Counted from the stretch's first letter, positions 25,873 to 35,469 are shown. The stretch is DNA of 64,000 bases from Micrococcus terreus (GCF_900116905.1 NZ_FPCG01000002.1:310001-374000); one strand, 5' to 3'. Numbers and translations are program-made. Notes: generated from the sequence alone by a model not told the origin.

Positions 25873-26723
25873 AGGACCCTCCGTTCCTGAGGGAGCGAAC
25901 CGATGCGCACCATGAGCCGGTAGCAGACGACTGAGATGACCAGTCCTGCGGCCAGGACCATGGCGCCGGCAAAGGACTGATAAGCGGCCACAGCCTGTGG
26001 CTGCGTCCCGAGCAGGAGCAGGACGATCCACGGTGCCGCCACGGCCAGTCGAGCCGCATTCACGGTCCAGGACTGCCTGGCCTCGAGCTCGCTGCGCGTG
26101 TGTGCATCCTCGCGGAGGAACTCAGCCAACGTCGACAGGAGGTGTCCGATGTCGGCACCGCCGACCTCTCGAGTGAGACGGAGAGCCGCTGCCAGGCGAT
26201 CGGCCACGGGGTCTGCCATCCGGTACTTGAGGTTCTCCACCGCGTCGGCGAACCGCACTCCAGACCGGTAGTCCCGGGCGAACTCACGGAAGGCGGGCCG
26301 GAGCGTCTCCGGGCCCTTCTCCCCCAGCTGGATCAACGACTCGGGCAGGGTCAGGCCGGCCCGAATCGCCGATCTGAGGTGATCGACAGCATCAGGCCAG
26401 ACATCCCGCAGCAGTGTCCGTCGCTTGGCGGCCTGCCACCGCAGCGCGAACCACGGAACGGCCGCGCCGAACAGGGCGAAGCAGACGGCGATCGGCAGTG
26501 TCCGTGTCAGGACGAACACGATCAGCAGGACCATCAGCCCGCACAGGACCATGGCCCCGACGACGCCGGCCGGGCTGACACGTTGGATGCCGGCTTGGGC
26601 GATCAGCTCGCGCAGTCGACCATCCTGACGGGCTCTCCCGGAGGCGGCCTCCTGCTGAGGCCAGAACGACCACCAGATCAGCAGCAGGCCGCTGCCGAGC
26701 ATCAGTCCCCAGACCACTGCCAT
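25869..26723 (-). CDS. tadB: Tad platform protein TadB
   Basis: 284 residues. N-terminal membrane helix, basic cytoplasmic loop, T2SSF domain (RSAIRAGLTLPESLIQLGEK) and two C-terminal membrane helices. Forms the inner-membrane platform with TadC. Its start overlaps the tadA stop (TGATG at 26723). Confidence 0.87.
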   Translation of the reverse strand: MAVVWGLMLGSGLLLIWWSFWPQQEAASGRARQDGRLRELIAQAGIQRVSPAGVVGAMVLCGLMVLLIVFVLTRTLPIAVCFALFGAAVPWFALRWQAAKRRTLLRDVWPDAVDHLRSAIRAGLTLPESLIQLGEKGPETLRPAFREFARDYRSGVRFADAVENLKYRMADPVADRLAAALRLTREVGGADIGHLLSTLAEFLREDAHTRSELEARQSWTVNAARLAVAAPWIVLLLLGTQPQAVAAYQSFAGAMVLAAGLVISVVCYRLMVRIGSLPQERRVL

Positions 26724-27946
26724 CAGCGTGCCCCGACGACCGAACGGATATCCAGGCCGCGAGCGTCCAGTTTGGCGTTGTCCAGCATCGCTGACGGATT
26801 CATCACCAATTGCCCCTCACGGCGGTGGAACACCGTGGAGGACTCGATGATCCCCTCTTCGACCCGGGTACCCACGGAGAGGATCTCCTCCACATAGCGA
26901 CGGCCATTGCGGTCTCTCGTGCAGTGCACGACCAGATCGAAGCACGAGGCCACCGTCGGAACCACGAAGTTGCGGGAGATGTTCTCTCCAGCCAGCAGCG
27001 GCAGCGTGCAGATCTTGGTCAAGGCATCGTGGGCGCTGTTGGCATGGATGGTGCACATCCCCGGCAGCCCGCTGTTCAGGGCCACCAGCATGTCCAGGCT
27101 CTCTGCCTCACGCACCTCGCCGACGATCAGTCGGTCCGGTCGCATGCGCAGTGCCTCCTTCACCAGACGCCGCAGCGGGATCTCACCATGCCCTTCCAGG
27201 TTCGGCTGACGGCACTGCATCTGGATCACATCACGCAGGGGGACCTTCAGCTCGAAGATCTCCTCGACCGTGACCACACGCTCGCGGCTGCCGATCGACG
27301 CCGACAGGCAGTTGAGCATCGTCGTCTTGCCCGCTTGGGTCGCCCCGGAGATCAGGATGTTGAGCCCGGCGTCCACACACGCATCCAGGTACCGCGCCGC
27401 CTCGGTCGACAACGACCCGCCTCGGACCAGGTCCTCGAGGTGATGGGCCCGCACGACGAACTTGCGGATGTTCACGGCCCAGTGCCGTCGGGTGATGTCG
27501 GGGATCACCACATGCAGTCTCGACCCGTCGGGAAGCGAGGCATCCACGAAAGGCGAGCTCAGGTCCAGACGCCGCCCAGAGGACCGCAGCATGCTCTCCA
27601 CCAGATCGCGGACCTTCTCCTCCGTGAGAATGACGCTGGTCAGCTCGGAGACTCCACCGCGTGCGCAGTACACCTGGTCGGGCGCATTGATCCAGATCTC
27701 CTCGATGGAGTCATCATCTAGCAGAGGCTGGAGCGGACCGAAGCCGGCGACCGCGTCAGCCACGATGCGCACGGACTCCACTTGATTGTGCAGCTGGGGC
27801 AGCGAGCCCGACAGCGCACGCGACTGATAGTCCTCCGCTGCATCAGCGACGAGGCGTCGGACAGCGTCCGGCTCCTGCGCCGGGTCCAGCCCTCTGCGCC
27901 GCACCAGTTCGCGGACTTCGTCTTCCAGGATCCGAATGGCATCCAT
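26723..27946 (-). CDS. tadA: Tad pilus assembly ATPase TadA/CpaF
   Basis: 407 residues. Secretion ATPase with Walker A GATQAGKTTM (about 195-204), Asp box VEEIFEL, Walker B RPDRLIVGEVRE and the His box MCTIHANSAHDAL. It powers pilus assembly or secretion. The N-terminal helical domain is present. First gene of the tad operon; the cpaE/ssd-type gene usually found upstream in actinobacteria is not here, the next gene being divergent. Confidence 0.93.
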   Translation of the reverse strand: MDAIRILEDEVRELVRRRGLDPAQEPDAVRRLVADAAEDYQSRALSGSLPQLHNQVESVRIVADAVAGFGPLQPLLDDDSIEEIWINAPDQVYCARGGVSELTSVILTEEKVRDLVESMLRSSGRRLDLSSPFVDASLPDGSRLHVVIPDITRRHWAVNIRKFVVRAHHLEDLVRGGSLSTEAARYLDACVDAGLNILISGATQAGKTTMLNCLSASIGSRERVVTVEEIFELKVPLRDVIQMQCRQPNLEGHGEIPLRRLVKEALRMRPDRLIVGEVREAESLDMLVALNSGLPGMCTIHANSAHDALTKICTLPLLAGENISRNFVVPTVASCFDLVVHCTRDRNGRRYVEEILSVGTRVEEGIIESSTVFHRREGQLVMNPSAMLDNAKLDARGLDIRSVVGAR

Positions 27947-28163
27947 GGCATCCCCTCCATGTCAGCTCTGTGAGCTCCGTTTCAGTGATCCACGATACCC
28001 ACAGGTGACACCGGAGCTGCGGCAGAGAGCGACTGCTGTGGACAATCCCCCACAGTCCGGGCTGCTCGGGAGCCCGAACCGGAAGTTTTCCACAGCCTCA
28101 TCCCGTGGTCTCTGACCGCGTCCCCGTTCTACGTCAGCATGGAGACCGACTGGAGGGAGAAGC
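27947..28163. promoter_or_regulatory. Divergent promoter region with two DnaA-box-like 9-mers
   Basis: 217 bp between the divergent tadA and EssC-like genes. It holds TGTGGACAA at 28037-28045 (complement TTGTCCACA, the high-GC DnaA box) and TTTTCCACA at 28086-28094 in the opposite orientation. Whether DnaA binds here is untested; promoters for both operons must lie in this gap. Confidence 0.35.
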
Positions 28164-31100
28164 ATGCTGGTGAGGATCCTCGGGCTCAACGACGGCCAGC
28201 CCGCGCTCTGGGAGGTCTCCGGCCGCCTGCCGGCCTCGGGCGCAGAACTCGAGCAGGTGCTGACCGAGCATCTGCCCGGAATGGCGTTCGGCGCCCGGAC
28301 AAGGACAGGGCTGACGGTGCCCCTGCATCGGCTCCCCGGCGAGGACATCTGCCGCGCCCGTCGCACCAGCCGACCCCTGCAGATCGTGGCGCGACCGCAC
28401 CGGGACGCACGCGACCATCACTCGGCCCGATCTGCGGACGACGGCCCCGAACTGGTGCTGGTCACCCGGGCCGGAGCGGACAGCGGCCGTCTGGTGCCCC
28501 TGGCCCGAGCTGGGTTGACGGTGGGCCGATCATCGGCACAGATGAGGATCGCCGATCCCTGTCTCTCCGCCCTGCACCTGCGGGTGGCCCTGGGGAACGA
28601 GGACGTCCTCATCCACCAGGACGGAACAGTGCGCCCATGGATTCCGGGCACCCCACTGTGCCTCGGAGAGACTGAACTCCACCTGGTCCGCGGCTCCTCT
28701 GCGCCCCTGCGGCCGGCCGGGCCGCTGCCCCCTCTTCGTGTCGCCCCTGGCCCTCCACCGGCACGACCGTCCTGGGCACTGCAGGCGGTGATGGCCTTGA
28801 GCCCCCTGCTGATCGGTGTGGTGATGGCAGTGGTGACAGGCCACTGGTACTTCCTGCTGTTCAGCTCGGTCTCCGTCCTGGTCGCCGCTGTGCTCTGGCA
28901 TCAGCATCGGCGAGCGCAGAGCGACTTCGGCAGGAGCATCTCTGAACTGACGGATCGACTCGTCATGGCTCGTGGTCGTTCCGTGCCCGATCCCGCCGAC
29001 GTCGCACTGGCCTGCAGGTCGATCGATCCCGACCGCTGTGGTCTGCGCCATCCTGGAGCCGAATCGGGATCCGCGCCGTCGGGCGACGAGGAGTCCGGCC
29101 CCGTGCTGCACTGGGGCCACGCGACCGTGACCGTCCCCCTGGACCTTGCCAGCCCCTCCTCGGCGCGGACCCGGCAGAAGCTGGATCCGTGGAGCACCAC
29201 TCGTGCACCGGCCGTCTCACCGATCGGTCCCGGTCACCTGACCGTGGTCCGGGGGCGACCAGCCGAGGTGGAAGCGGTCCTCCACTGGGTTCTGCTCCAG
29301 CTGCTCCGAGACGCACAGTCCAGCGGCCGTGGGGTCCTGCTGCGCCGCGAGGGCCAGGATCGGCACGAGCTCATGGCCGCAGCCGAGGTCGGCCGAGGTG
29401 GAACGGTCCTGTCCTGGGGCGGCTCTCCTGCCACTGCGCCACCGGGATGGGGCACAGTCCATCTGACCTCGTCGCCAGCGAAAGACCCCCCGGGCGCCCA
29501 GGGGGACCTGGTAAATCTGGACAACGCCACCGCACGCCTGGAGGGGGTGACCTACAGTCAGCTGCAGTGGGCGGGCATCTCATCGGCGACCCTGGACTGG
29601 ATGAGCGATGAACTGCTGGGGGTGCCGCTGCCCACACACCGGCAGAACTGCACCTCACCAGCGGCAGAGCTGATGCAGGTGAGCGCAGCACCGCCACAGG
29701 GCTCTGCGGTCCAGTCACTTCCCGTCCAGCTGGACCTGGCAGAGGAGCCCACCGTCCTGGACCTCGTGGCGGACGGCCCCCACGTGCTGGTCGCCGGCAC
29801 CACTGGCTCGGGGAAGTCCGAGCTCGTGCTCTCGGTGCTGATGGGCCTGGCCAGCCGTCACGGTCCAGCTGAGGTGTCCTTCATCCTCCTCGACTTCAAG
29901 GGCGGATCCTCGTTCTCGGTCCTGGACGCCCTGCCCCACACCATGTCGGTGGAGACCAATCTGACCGGTGCCACGTCCATGCGCGCCCTGGATGCGCTCT
30001 CGGCCGAGCTGCACCGGCGGGAACGGCTCTTCCTGGACGCCCACGTCCCGGACTACCCCGCCTACCGCGCACGGCACCCGGCCCAGGACCTGCCACGACT
30101 GATCGTCGCCGTCGATGAACTGCGAGTCCTGGTCGATGAGCACCCTCACGCGAGCTCCGTCCTGATGCGACTGGCCGCCACCGGACGCTCCCTGGGATTC
30201 CATCTTCTGCTGGCCACTCAGCGTGCCCAGGGCGCCGTGGGACCGGATGTCAGGTCGAACATGGGCACGGTCATCTCCCTGCGCACCGCCTCAGAACAGG
30301 AGTCCTGGGACCTGGTCGGATCCGCAGCAGCCGCGGCCATCCCGGCTGATGAGCCCGGCCGGGCCGTGATGCGCCGGGGAGGCCGTGCCGTCGAGCGGTT
30401 CCGCACGGCCCGTTTCGCGGCCCTGTCCTCCACCACGACGCTGCGCCCCTGGCACCCGCAGAGCACAGGAGGCGACGCCTCGGTCGCCAGCTGGCCCGAA
30501 CTGGTGGAGCATGTCTCCACGCTCTGCCGCAGCGCCGGGCTGCCGAGACCTGAGCCCGTGGTGCTGCCCGGGCTGCCGGACCGCTGGTCCGCCTCGGCGT
30601 CTCCGAACAACCAGGCTCCGCGCCCCGGCGAGGTGCCCTTGGGGCTGGTGGACGAGCCACGGCACCGACGTCAGCAGGTCCATGCCTGGAGGCCGTTCCA
30701 CGACGGACCAGCCGCGTGGATCGGCACCGAAGCCGGCGGGCTTCCCGCGGTCGCACGCGCACTGCTGGACCAGATGGGACAGGACCACGTCACCTCCGGC
30801 TCGTCCCACCTGGTGATTCTCGACGGCGGCGGTTGGCTCCCCCGGCCGGCGCACCGATCGCCGAGCGGGTGCGACTCCAAGGACCTGTGGCTCAGCCAGG
30901 ATGATCTTGACCCCGATGCCCTCGGGCGGATCTGGGAGCGCCTCAGCGCGTGGCGCGAGGACGGGGATCAGGTGCTGATCGTGGCCACCCAGTGGGGCCG
31001 GATCGCCGGGCAGCGAACAGCAGGCACCTTCGAGACGTTCGAGGAACGCCTGGCCACCCTGCTCAGAGACAGCCCCTCGCGCCTCATCTCGGCCGCGGTC

Positions 31101-31304
31101 TTCGGCGGCCGAGAACTGGCCGGAGGGCGTCTGCTCGGGCTGATCCCCACCCGCTTCCACGTCCCCTACGGAACCACTCCGGAGCACCGGATGGTCTGGC
31201 CGAGCCTCATCCCGGTGCATGAGGTCCCAGCCCGTGCCGTGCTGATCGATCCAGACCACCCCGCCCCGGGCGTGGCCGTCCAGCTGTCCGTCGCCGAACC
31301 CTAG
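28164..31304 (+). CDS. EssC/EccC-like FHA-FtsK/SpoIIIE ATPase (type VII-like)
   Basis: 1046 residues. Order: N-terminal beta-rich domain (1-90), FHA-like domain (about 95-180, GLTVGRSSAQMRIADPCLSA), two membrane helices (about 207-260), one complete FtsK/SpoIIIE ATPase domain with Walker A GTTGSGKSELVL (about 543-554), LLDFKGGSSF and Walker B LIVAVDE (about 645), and a C-terminal second domain without a Walker A. This is the layout of EssC, the motor of type VII secretion, but with fewer active ATPase modules. No WXG100 substrates or other esx genes are seen within the window. GGGAGAAGC precedes the ATG. Convergent with the MFS gene, stops overlapping. Confidence 0.85.
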   Translation: MLVRILGLNDGQPALWEVSGRLPASGAELEQVLTEHLPGMAFGARTRTGLTVPLHRLPGEDICRARRTSRPLQIVARPHRDARDHHSARSADDGPELVLVTRAGADSGRLVPLARAGLTVGRSSAQMRIADPCLSALHLRVALGNEDVLIHQDGTVRPWIPGTPLCLGETELHLVRGSSAPLRPAGPLPPLRVAPGPPPARPSWALQAVMALSPLLIGVVMAVVTGHWYFLLFSSVSVLVAAVLWHQHRRAQSDFGRSISELTDRLVMARGRSVPDPADVALACRSIDPDRCGLRHPGAESGSAPSGDEESGPVLHWGHATVTVPLDLASPSSARTRQKLDPWSTTRAPAVSPIGPGHLTVVRGRPAEVEAVLHWVLLQLLRDAQSSGRGVLLRREGQDRHELMAAAEVGRGGTVLSWGGSPATAPPGWGTVHLTSSPAKDPPGAQGDLVNLDNATARLEGVTYSQLQWAGISSATLDWMSDELLGVPLPTHRQNCTSPAAELMQVSAAPPQGSAVQSLPVQLDLAEEPTVLDLVADGPHVLVAGTTGSGKSELVLSVLMGLASRHGPAEVSFILLDFKGGSSFSVLDALPHTMSVETNLTGATSMRALDALSAELHRRERLFLDAHVPDYPAYRARHPAQDLPRLIVAVDELRVLVDEHPHASSVLMRLAATGRSLGFHLLLATQRAQGAVGPDVRSNMGTVISLRTASEQESWDLVGSAAAAAIPADEPGRAVMRRGGRAVERFRTARFAALSSTTTLRPWHPQSTGGDASVASWPELVEHVSTLCRSAGLPRPEPVVLPGLPDRWSASASPNNQAPRPGEVPLGLVDEPRHRRQQVHAWRPFHDGPAAWIGTEAGGLPAVARALLDQMGQDHVTSGSSHLVILDGGGWLPRPAHRSPSGCDSKDLWLSQDDLDPDALGRIWERLSAWREDGDQVLIVATQWGRIAGQRTAGTFETFEERLATLLRDSPSRLISAAVFGGRELAGGRLLGLIPTRFHVPYGTTPEHRMVWPSLIPVHEVPARAVLIDPDHPAPGVAVQLSVAEP

Positions 31305-32695
31305 GCCCGGGCCCGGCCCCGCCGGCGGAAGGCCCGCACCACATACGCGGCGGCCACCATCAGCAGAGCCACGCCGGCGGCGAAGATGTACCCCGCCTCC
31401 GGGGAGATCAGGTCGATGAACACACCGGCGATCGGCGCGCCCATGGCGGCACCGGCGGTCATCGCCGAACCGTAGTACCCCATGGCCTCGCCGCGGCGCT
31501 CCTCCGGCACGATGTGCGAGAGCATCGAGGACGCCGCCGCCAAGGTGGGGGCGGTGAACAGTCCGGAGACGATCGAGACGAGGGCCAGCGGCCACACCCC
31601 GTCCACGAACGCCAGCGGCAGGGCGCACAGCGCGAACAGGGTCATCAGCACCAGCGGGGAGACCTTGGTGTTCATCGCCCCGTACAGCAGCCCGCCGATC
31701 GCCGAGGCGCCACACCAGAACGCGTACACGATGCCCACCTGGCCGGCCATGCCCGCGGCCTCCAGCTCGGCCACCAGGGACACCTCGGTGCCCACCATCA
31801 GGATGCCCGCGGCCATCGAGACCACCAGGACCGCGAGCGCCTGGGCGCTCACCCAGGAGAACTGGGTGCGCATCCTGCCCACCCAGCCACCGCGGGAGGT
31901 GCCGGGGGCACCTGCCGGTGCGGCGTCGTCGGGAATCTGCTGGTGCGCATCCGAGAGGGTGCCATCCGGGTTGATCCGCGGCAGGGTGCCGGTGTGGACC
32001 TCCGGGGCGGTCAGGTCCAGATGCGCTGGGGCGCCGTGGACAGCGCTCTGCACGGCCCGCTGCTGGTCCTCCTCCTCGGTGTAGTCGTCCGGGCGGGAGG
32101 GGGCCATGATCTGGGAGGAGCGGGTGGGCGGGTTGAACCACATCAGGTAGAGACCGGCCACCGCCCCGGACCAGCCCACGATCATCAGCCCCCACACGCT
32201 GGACCAGCTGGTGGCCACCACGGCGCCCAGGGCCGGGCCCATCATGAAGATGGTCTCGGTGATGATCGAGTCCAGGGCGAAGGCGGTCTGCCGGTCCGGG
32301 CCGCGCGTGAGCACGCCCAGGGACTGGCGCACCACGGAGAAGATCGGCAGGGAGAAGACACCGCCGAAGAACACCGCCAGCAGCATCCAGGGGAAGGGCA
32401 GGTGCGGGACCGCCGTCCAGATCAGCCCCTCGGCGATCACCGAGGGGATCAGGGCCCGGCGCAGACCGTGCTTGTCCACCTGACGTCCGCGCCACGGTGC
32501 GCCCACGGCGATGCCCAGGGTCATGGCGGCGGCGGCCAGTCCGGCCATGCCGTAGCCCATGCCCAGGGTCACAGCCACGTGCAGGGTCAGGATCACACCG
32601 GCCGCGGAGTGCGGGAACCGGGCGATGAAGCCCACGCCGAGCAGCCTGCGCAGGCGCGCGTCCTGCAGCAGACGGCCATAGGCGGCGAAGTCCAC
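31301..32695 (-). CDS. MFS transporter
   Basis: 464 residues with about 12 hydrophobic segments and a long hydrophilic central loop (about 190-265). Glycine-rich motifs MAGLAAAAMTLGIAVGAPWRG and EERRGEAMGYYGSAMTAGAA are those of drug-efflux type major facilitator proteins. The GTG at 32693-32695 was chosen because GGAGG lies seven bases upstream; the longer frame to 32806 is unlikely. Substrate unknown. Confidence 0.85.
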   Translation of the reverse strand: MDFAAYGRLLQDARLRRLLGVGFIARFPHSAAGVILTLHVAVTLGMGYGMAGLAAAAMTLGIAVGAPWRGRQVDKHGLRRALIPSVIAEGLIWTAVPHLPFPWMLLAVFFGGVFSLPIFSVVRQSLGVLTRGPDRQTAFALDSIITETIFMMGPALGAVVATSWSSVWGLMIVGWSGAVAGLYLMWFNPPTRSSQIMAPSRPDDYTEEEDQQRAVQSAVHGAPAHLDLTAPEVHTGTLPRINPDGTLSDAHQQIPDDAAPAGAPGTSRGGWVGRMRTQFSWVSAQALAVLVVSMAAGILMVGTEVSLVAELEAAGMAGQVGIVYAFWCGASAIGGLLYGAMNTKVSPLVLMTLFALCALPLAFVDGVWPLALVSIVSGLFTAPTLAAASSMLSHIVPEERRGEAMGYYGSAMTAGAAMGAPIAGVFIDLISPEAGYIFAAGVALLMVAAAYVVRAFRRRGRARA

Positions 32696-32935
32696 GGCAC
32701 CTCCAGTGCGGTCCCGCAGGATGCGGGCAGAGTGATGGTTCCCGACGACGGCACGCGCCGGATGCTTGCAGGTCGCCTCACAGCCACACGGCCGGGCAGA
32801 CACCACACCAGGGTAGACCCTGATCAGAGGTGCTGGCTCCGCGAGCGCGGTGGGCTTATCCCGTCCGGGGTCTCTGGTGCACTCCGAGATGTCCGATCAC
32901 ACCGTATGCCCACCCTGTCCACGATTGGAGAGACG

Positions 32936-33451
32936 ATGACCACCACCCTGGCCGACCCCGTCACCACCGCCCCCACGCCCTCCCTGGCAGCCGCTGCCCC
33001 GGCACCGGTGGAGGAGCTGTTGCAGTACATGTCCCAGTGGGAGACGGGCACCGCACGTCTGCCGTGGGTGGATCCGCTCACGGAGAGCGGACCGGAGCCG
33101 CAGCACCTCTACGTCACCGAGGAGATGGCCGGGCCGGCGGTGCTGCAGTCCTGGGTGCAGTTCCGCGATCTGCTCGAGGAGGTGATCGCCCGGGCCGATG
33201 CCGATCCGGATGCTTTCCAGTACCTGACCCTGATCCACGGGGAGCACACCTCGATCTGGACGCAGATGACCCCGTTGGGCCCGGACCAGCACTATGTGGA
33301 GCTCTCTGACGGCGCCGGCTGGGTGGACGAGCTGGTCCCCGCCGACCCGGAGAAGCCGTGGAGCACCGATCAGTCAGAGGCGATCATGCGGCTCTGGGTG
33401 ACACAGCGGTTCCAGCGGGCCGACGCCCAGCGTTCTGCTGTCCCCCGGTGA
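32936..33451 (+). CDS. Conserved hypothetical protein
   Basis: 171 residues from MTTTLADPVTTAPT; GGAG lies ten bases ahead. The first 25 residues are Ala/Pro/Thr-rich and likely unstructured; the rest is acidic with many aromatic residues (QYMSQWETGTARLPWVDPL, IHGEHTSIWTQM). It has no membrane segment and no recognised domain. It stands alone, divergent from the MFS gene with a 240-bp gap. Confidence 0.65.
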   Translation: MTTTLADPVTTAPTPSLAAAAPAPVEELLQYMSQWETGTARLPWVDPLTESGPEPQHLYVTEEMAGPAVLQSWVQFRDLLEEVIARADADPDAFQYLTLIHGEHTSIWTQMTPLGPDQHYVELSDGAGWVDELVPADPEKPWSTDQSEAIMRLWVTQRFQRADAQRSAVPR

Positions 33452-33493
33452 CACTCATGTCCTGACCTCGTCCGGTATGCGCACGAGTCCTTG

Positions 33494-34105
33494 TCAGGGG
33501 CGCCGGCGCCTGGACTCCTTCTCGCGGATCAGGTCGAGGGAGATCACGCCGCCGATCACCGCATAGCGCACCAGCTCGGGCATGCCCGGGTCCAGGCGCA
33601 GCACATAGGTGCTGTGTCCCATCAGGGCCCGGCCGAGACCGGACCACTGCCGGCTCACCGCGGCCACCTGCGTGGACCCGGCCATGATCTGGAAGTCGTA
33701 CTCGAAGAGGCTGCCGCGCAGGGTGAGCACCGTGCCGTCGGCGACCTCCAGGTCCACCTGCTTGGAGAAGAGCGTGAAGCGCTGGATGATCCGGGCGATC
33801 GGCCCGCCGGCGGCGTCCAGCACCTGGTACCGGTCTCGGCCCAGGGTGGCCAGGTCCTGCACCTGGAACAGGGTGGCACCGTTCAGATCGGTGACCTCGA
33901 ACTGGCGGCTGCCCAGGAACATCCGCCCCAGTCCCGAACCGCGCGTGTGCACCTGGGCGATCGGCCGGCCCTGGGCGTCCTCGATCGCGAAGTCGCTGGA
34001 GAGCATCCCGGTGGTCTGCTGCAGCACCAGGACGTGTGCCTGGCCGGGATCTGGTGCGGATCGCTCGGACGGAGGCTGGGCGGGTGGCGTGGAACGCGGG
34101 CTCAT
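33494..34105 (-). CDS. LURP-one-related / scramblase-like (tubby C-terminal-like) protein
   Basis: 203 residues. The beta-rich core (FAIEDAQGRPIAQVHTRG, TLFQVQDLATLGRDRYQVLD and FSKQVDLEVADGTVLTLRG) has the repeated strand pattern of the LURP-one/phospholipid scramblase fold. A Pro/Ser-rich N-terminus of about 25 residues precedes it. Bacterial members may bind lipids, but function is not established. It is convergent with the upstream hypothetical gene; an imperfect CCTGAC/GTCAGG stem at 33461-33498 may end both. Confidence 0.75.
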   Translation of the reverse strand: MSPRSTPPAQPPSERSAPDPGQAHVLVLQQTTGMLSSDFAIEDAQGRPIAQVHTRGSGLGRMFLGSRQFEVTDLNGATLFQVQDLATLGRDRYQVLDAAGGPIARIIQRFTLFSKQVDLEVADGTVLTLRGSLFEYDFQIMAGSTQVAAVSRQWSGLGRALMGHSTYVLRLDPGMPELVRYAVIGGVISLDLIREKESRRRRP

Positions 34106-34287
34106 TCACCTCAGTCTGGGCGGAGCGGACCGGGACGTCCACCGAGACGGAGATCACCGCGCGTGGAGGGTGGAGCGTTTCAAAAGTGAGGGAATACTCT
34201 CGAGGTGGACGTCGTTGTGCCAGGTGATTCAAATTTCAACGACTCGGATTTGCTGATCCGGACCCGCGCATCGCCAAGGAGCATCCC

Positions 34288-35469
34288 ATGCAGTTCGGCA
34301 TCTTCACCATCGGTGACATCACCACCGACCCCACCACCGGCACGACCCCCACCGAGAACCAGCGCATCAAGGACACCGTCCGGATCGCCCAGCACGCCGA
34401 GCAGGCCGGCTTCGAGGTCTTCGCCACCGGCCAGCATCACAACCCCCCGTTCGTGGCTCCGGGCAACCCGCCCACCCTGCTCGCCTACCTGGCGGCCACC
34501 ACGGAGAAGCTGACCCTCTCCACCGCCACCACACTGATCACCACCATGGATCCGGTGCGCCTGGCCGAGGACTACTCCTACCTGCAGCACCTGGCCGACG
34601 GCCGCGTGGACCTGACCATGGGCCGCGGCAACACCGGCCCGGTCTACCCCTGGTTCGGCAAGGACATCCGCCAGGGCATCAACCTGGCCGTGGAGAACTA
34701 CAACCTGCTCTACCGCCTGTGGCATGAGGAGACCGTGGACTGGCAGGGCCGGTTCCGCACCCCTCTGCAGGACTTCACCCTGACCCCGCAGCCGCTGGAC
34801 GGCGTGGCCCCCTTCGTGTGGCACGGCTCCATCCGCTCCCCCGAGATCGCCGAGCAGGCCGCGTACTACGGTGACGGGTTCTTCCACAACAACATCTTCT
34901 GGAACAAGGAGCACATCATCCAGATGGTGCAGCTCTACCGCCAGCGCTACGAGTACTACGGCCACGGCAAGGCCCACCAGGCGTATGTGGGTCTGGGCGG
35001 TCAGGCGTTCATGCGCAAGAACTCCCAGGACGCCGTCAAGGAGTTCCGTCCGTACTTCGACAACGCCCCGGTCTACGGCCACGGCCCGTCCCTGGAGCAG
35101 TTCTCCCGGATGACCCCGCTGACCGTGGGCTCCCCGCGGCAGGTCATCGAGCGCACCCTGGAGTTCCGCGACTGGGTGGGCGACTACCAGCGTCAGATGT
35201 TCCTGATCGACCACGCCGGCCTGCCCACCGAGACCGTGCTGGAGCAGATCGACATCTTCGGCGAGGAGGTCCTGCCGGTGCTGCGCCAGGAGTTCGCGGC
35301 CCTCAAGCCGGCCGATGTCCCCGAGGCGCCCACCCATGAGTTCCTGGTGGAGCGTCACCGCCGCGGCGAGGATCCGGTGCCCGGCGGCGCCGAGGGATCC
35401 CAGGCCTACGCCGACCGCCAGCAGGCCCTGGCCGAGGCCGAGCAGCAGAGCGCGAAGGAGCAGAAGTGA
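34288..35469 (+). CDS. LLM-class flavin-dependent oxidoreductase (luciferase-like)
   Basis: 393 residues. Bacterial luciferase-like TIM barrel: HAEQAGFEVFATGQHH, DLTMGRGNTGPVYPW and a closing C-terminal helix. The family is typical of actinobacterial LLM monooxygenases linked to a dedicated FMN reductase. Preceded by GGAGC; the 180-bp leader includes an AT-rich GATTCAAATTTCAAC (34226-34240) where a regulator could bind. Followed by the reductase with a GTGA overlap and then a MarR regulator. Substrate unknown. Confidence 0.9.
   Translation: MQFGIFTIGDITTDPTTGTTPTENQRIKDTVRIAQHAEQAGFEVFATGQHHNPPFVAPGNPPTLLAYLAATTEKLTLSTATTLITTMDPVRLAEDYSYLQHLADGRVDLTMGRGNTGPVYPWFGKDIRQGINLAVENYNLLYRLWHEETVDWQGRFRTPLQDFTLTPQPLDGVAPFVWHGSIRSPEIAEQAAYYGDGFFHNNIFWNKEHIIQMVQLYRQRYEYYGHGKAHQAYVGLGGQAFMRKNSQDAVKEFRPYFDNAPVYGHGPSLEQFSRMTPLTVGSPRQVIERTLEFRDWVGDYQRQMFLIDHAGLPTETVLEQIDIFGEEVLPVLRQEFAALKPADVPEAPTHEFLVERHRRGEDPVPGGAEGSQAYADRQQALAEAEQQSAKEQK

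Noticed and set aside
30291-32495. 734-codon open frame on the minus strand
   Set aside because: It spans the end of the EssC-like gene antisense and the MFS gene in another frame; composition is Arg/Gly/Pro-rich as expected for shadow frames in high-GC DNA, and the real MFS and EssC frames are clear.
34226-34240. MarR operator palindrome ahead of the LLM gene
   Set aside because: GATTCAAATTTCAAC is AT-rich but not a true inverted repeat beyond its central AAATTT, so it is mentioned only as a candidate and not listed as an operator.
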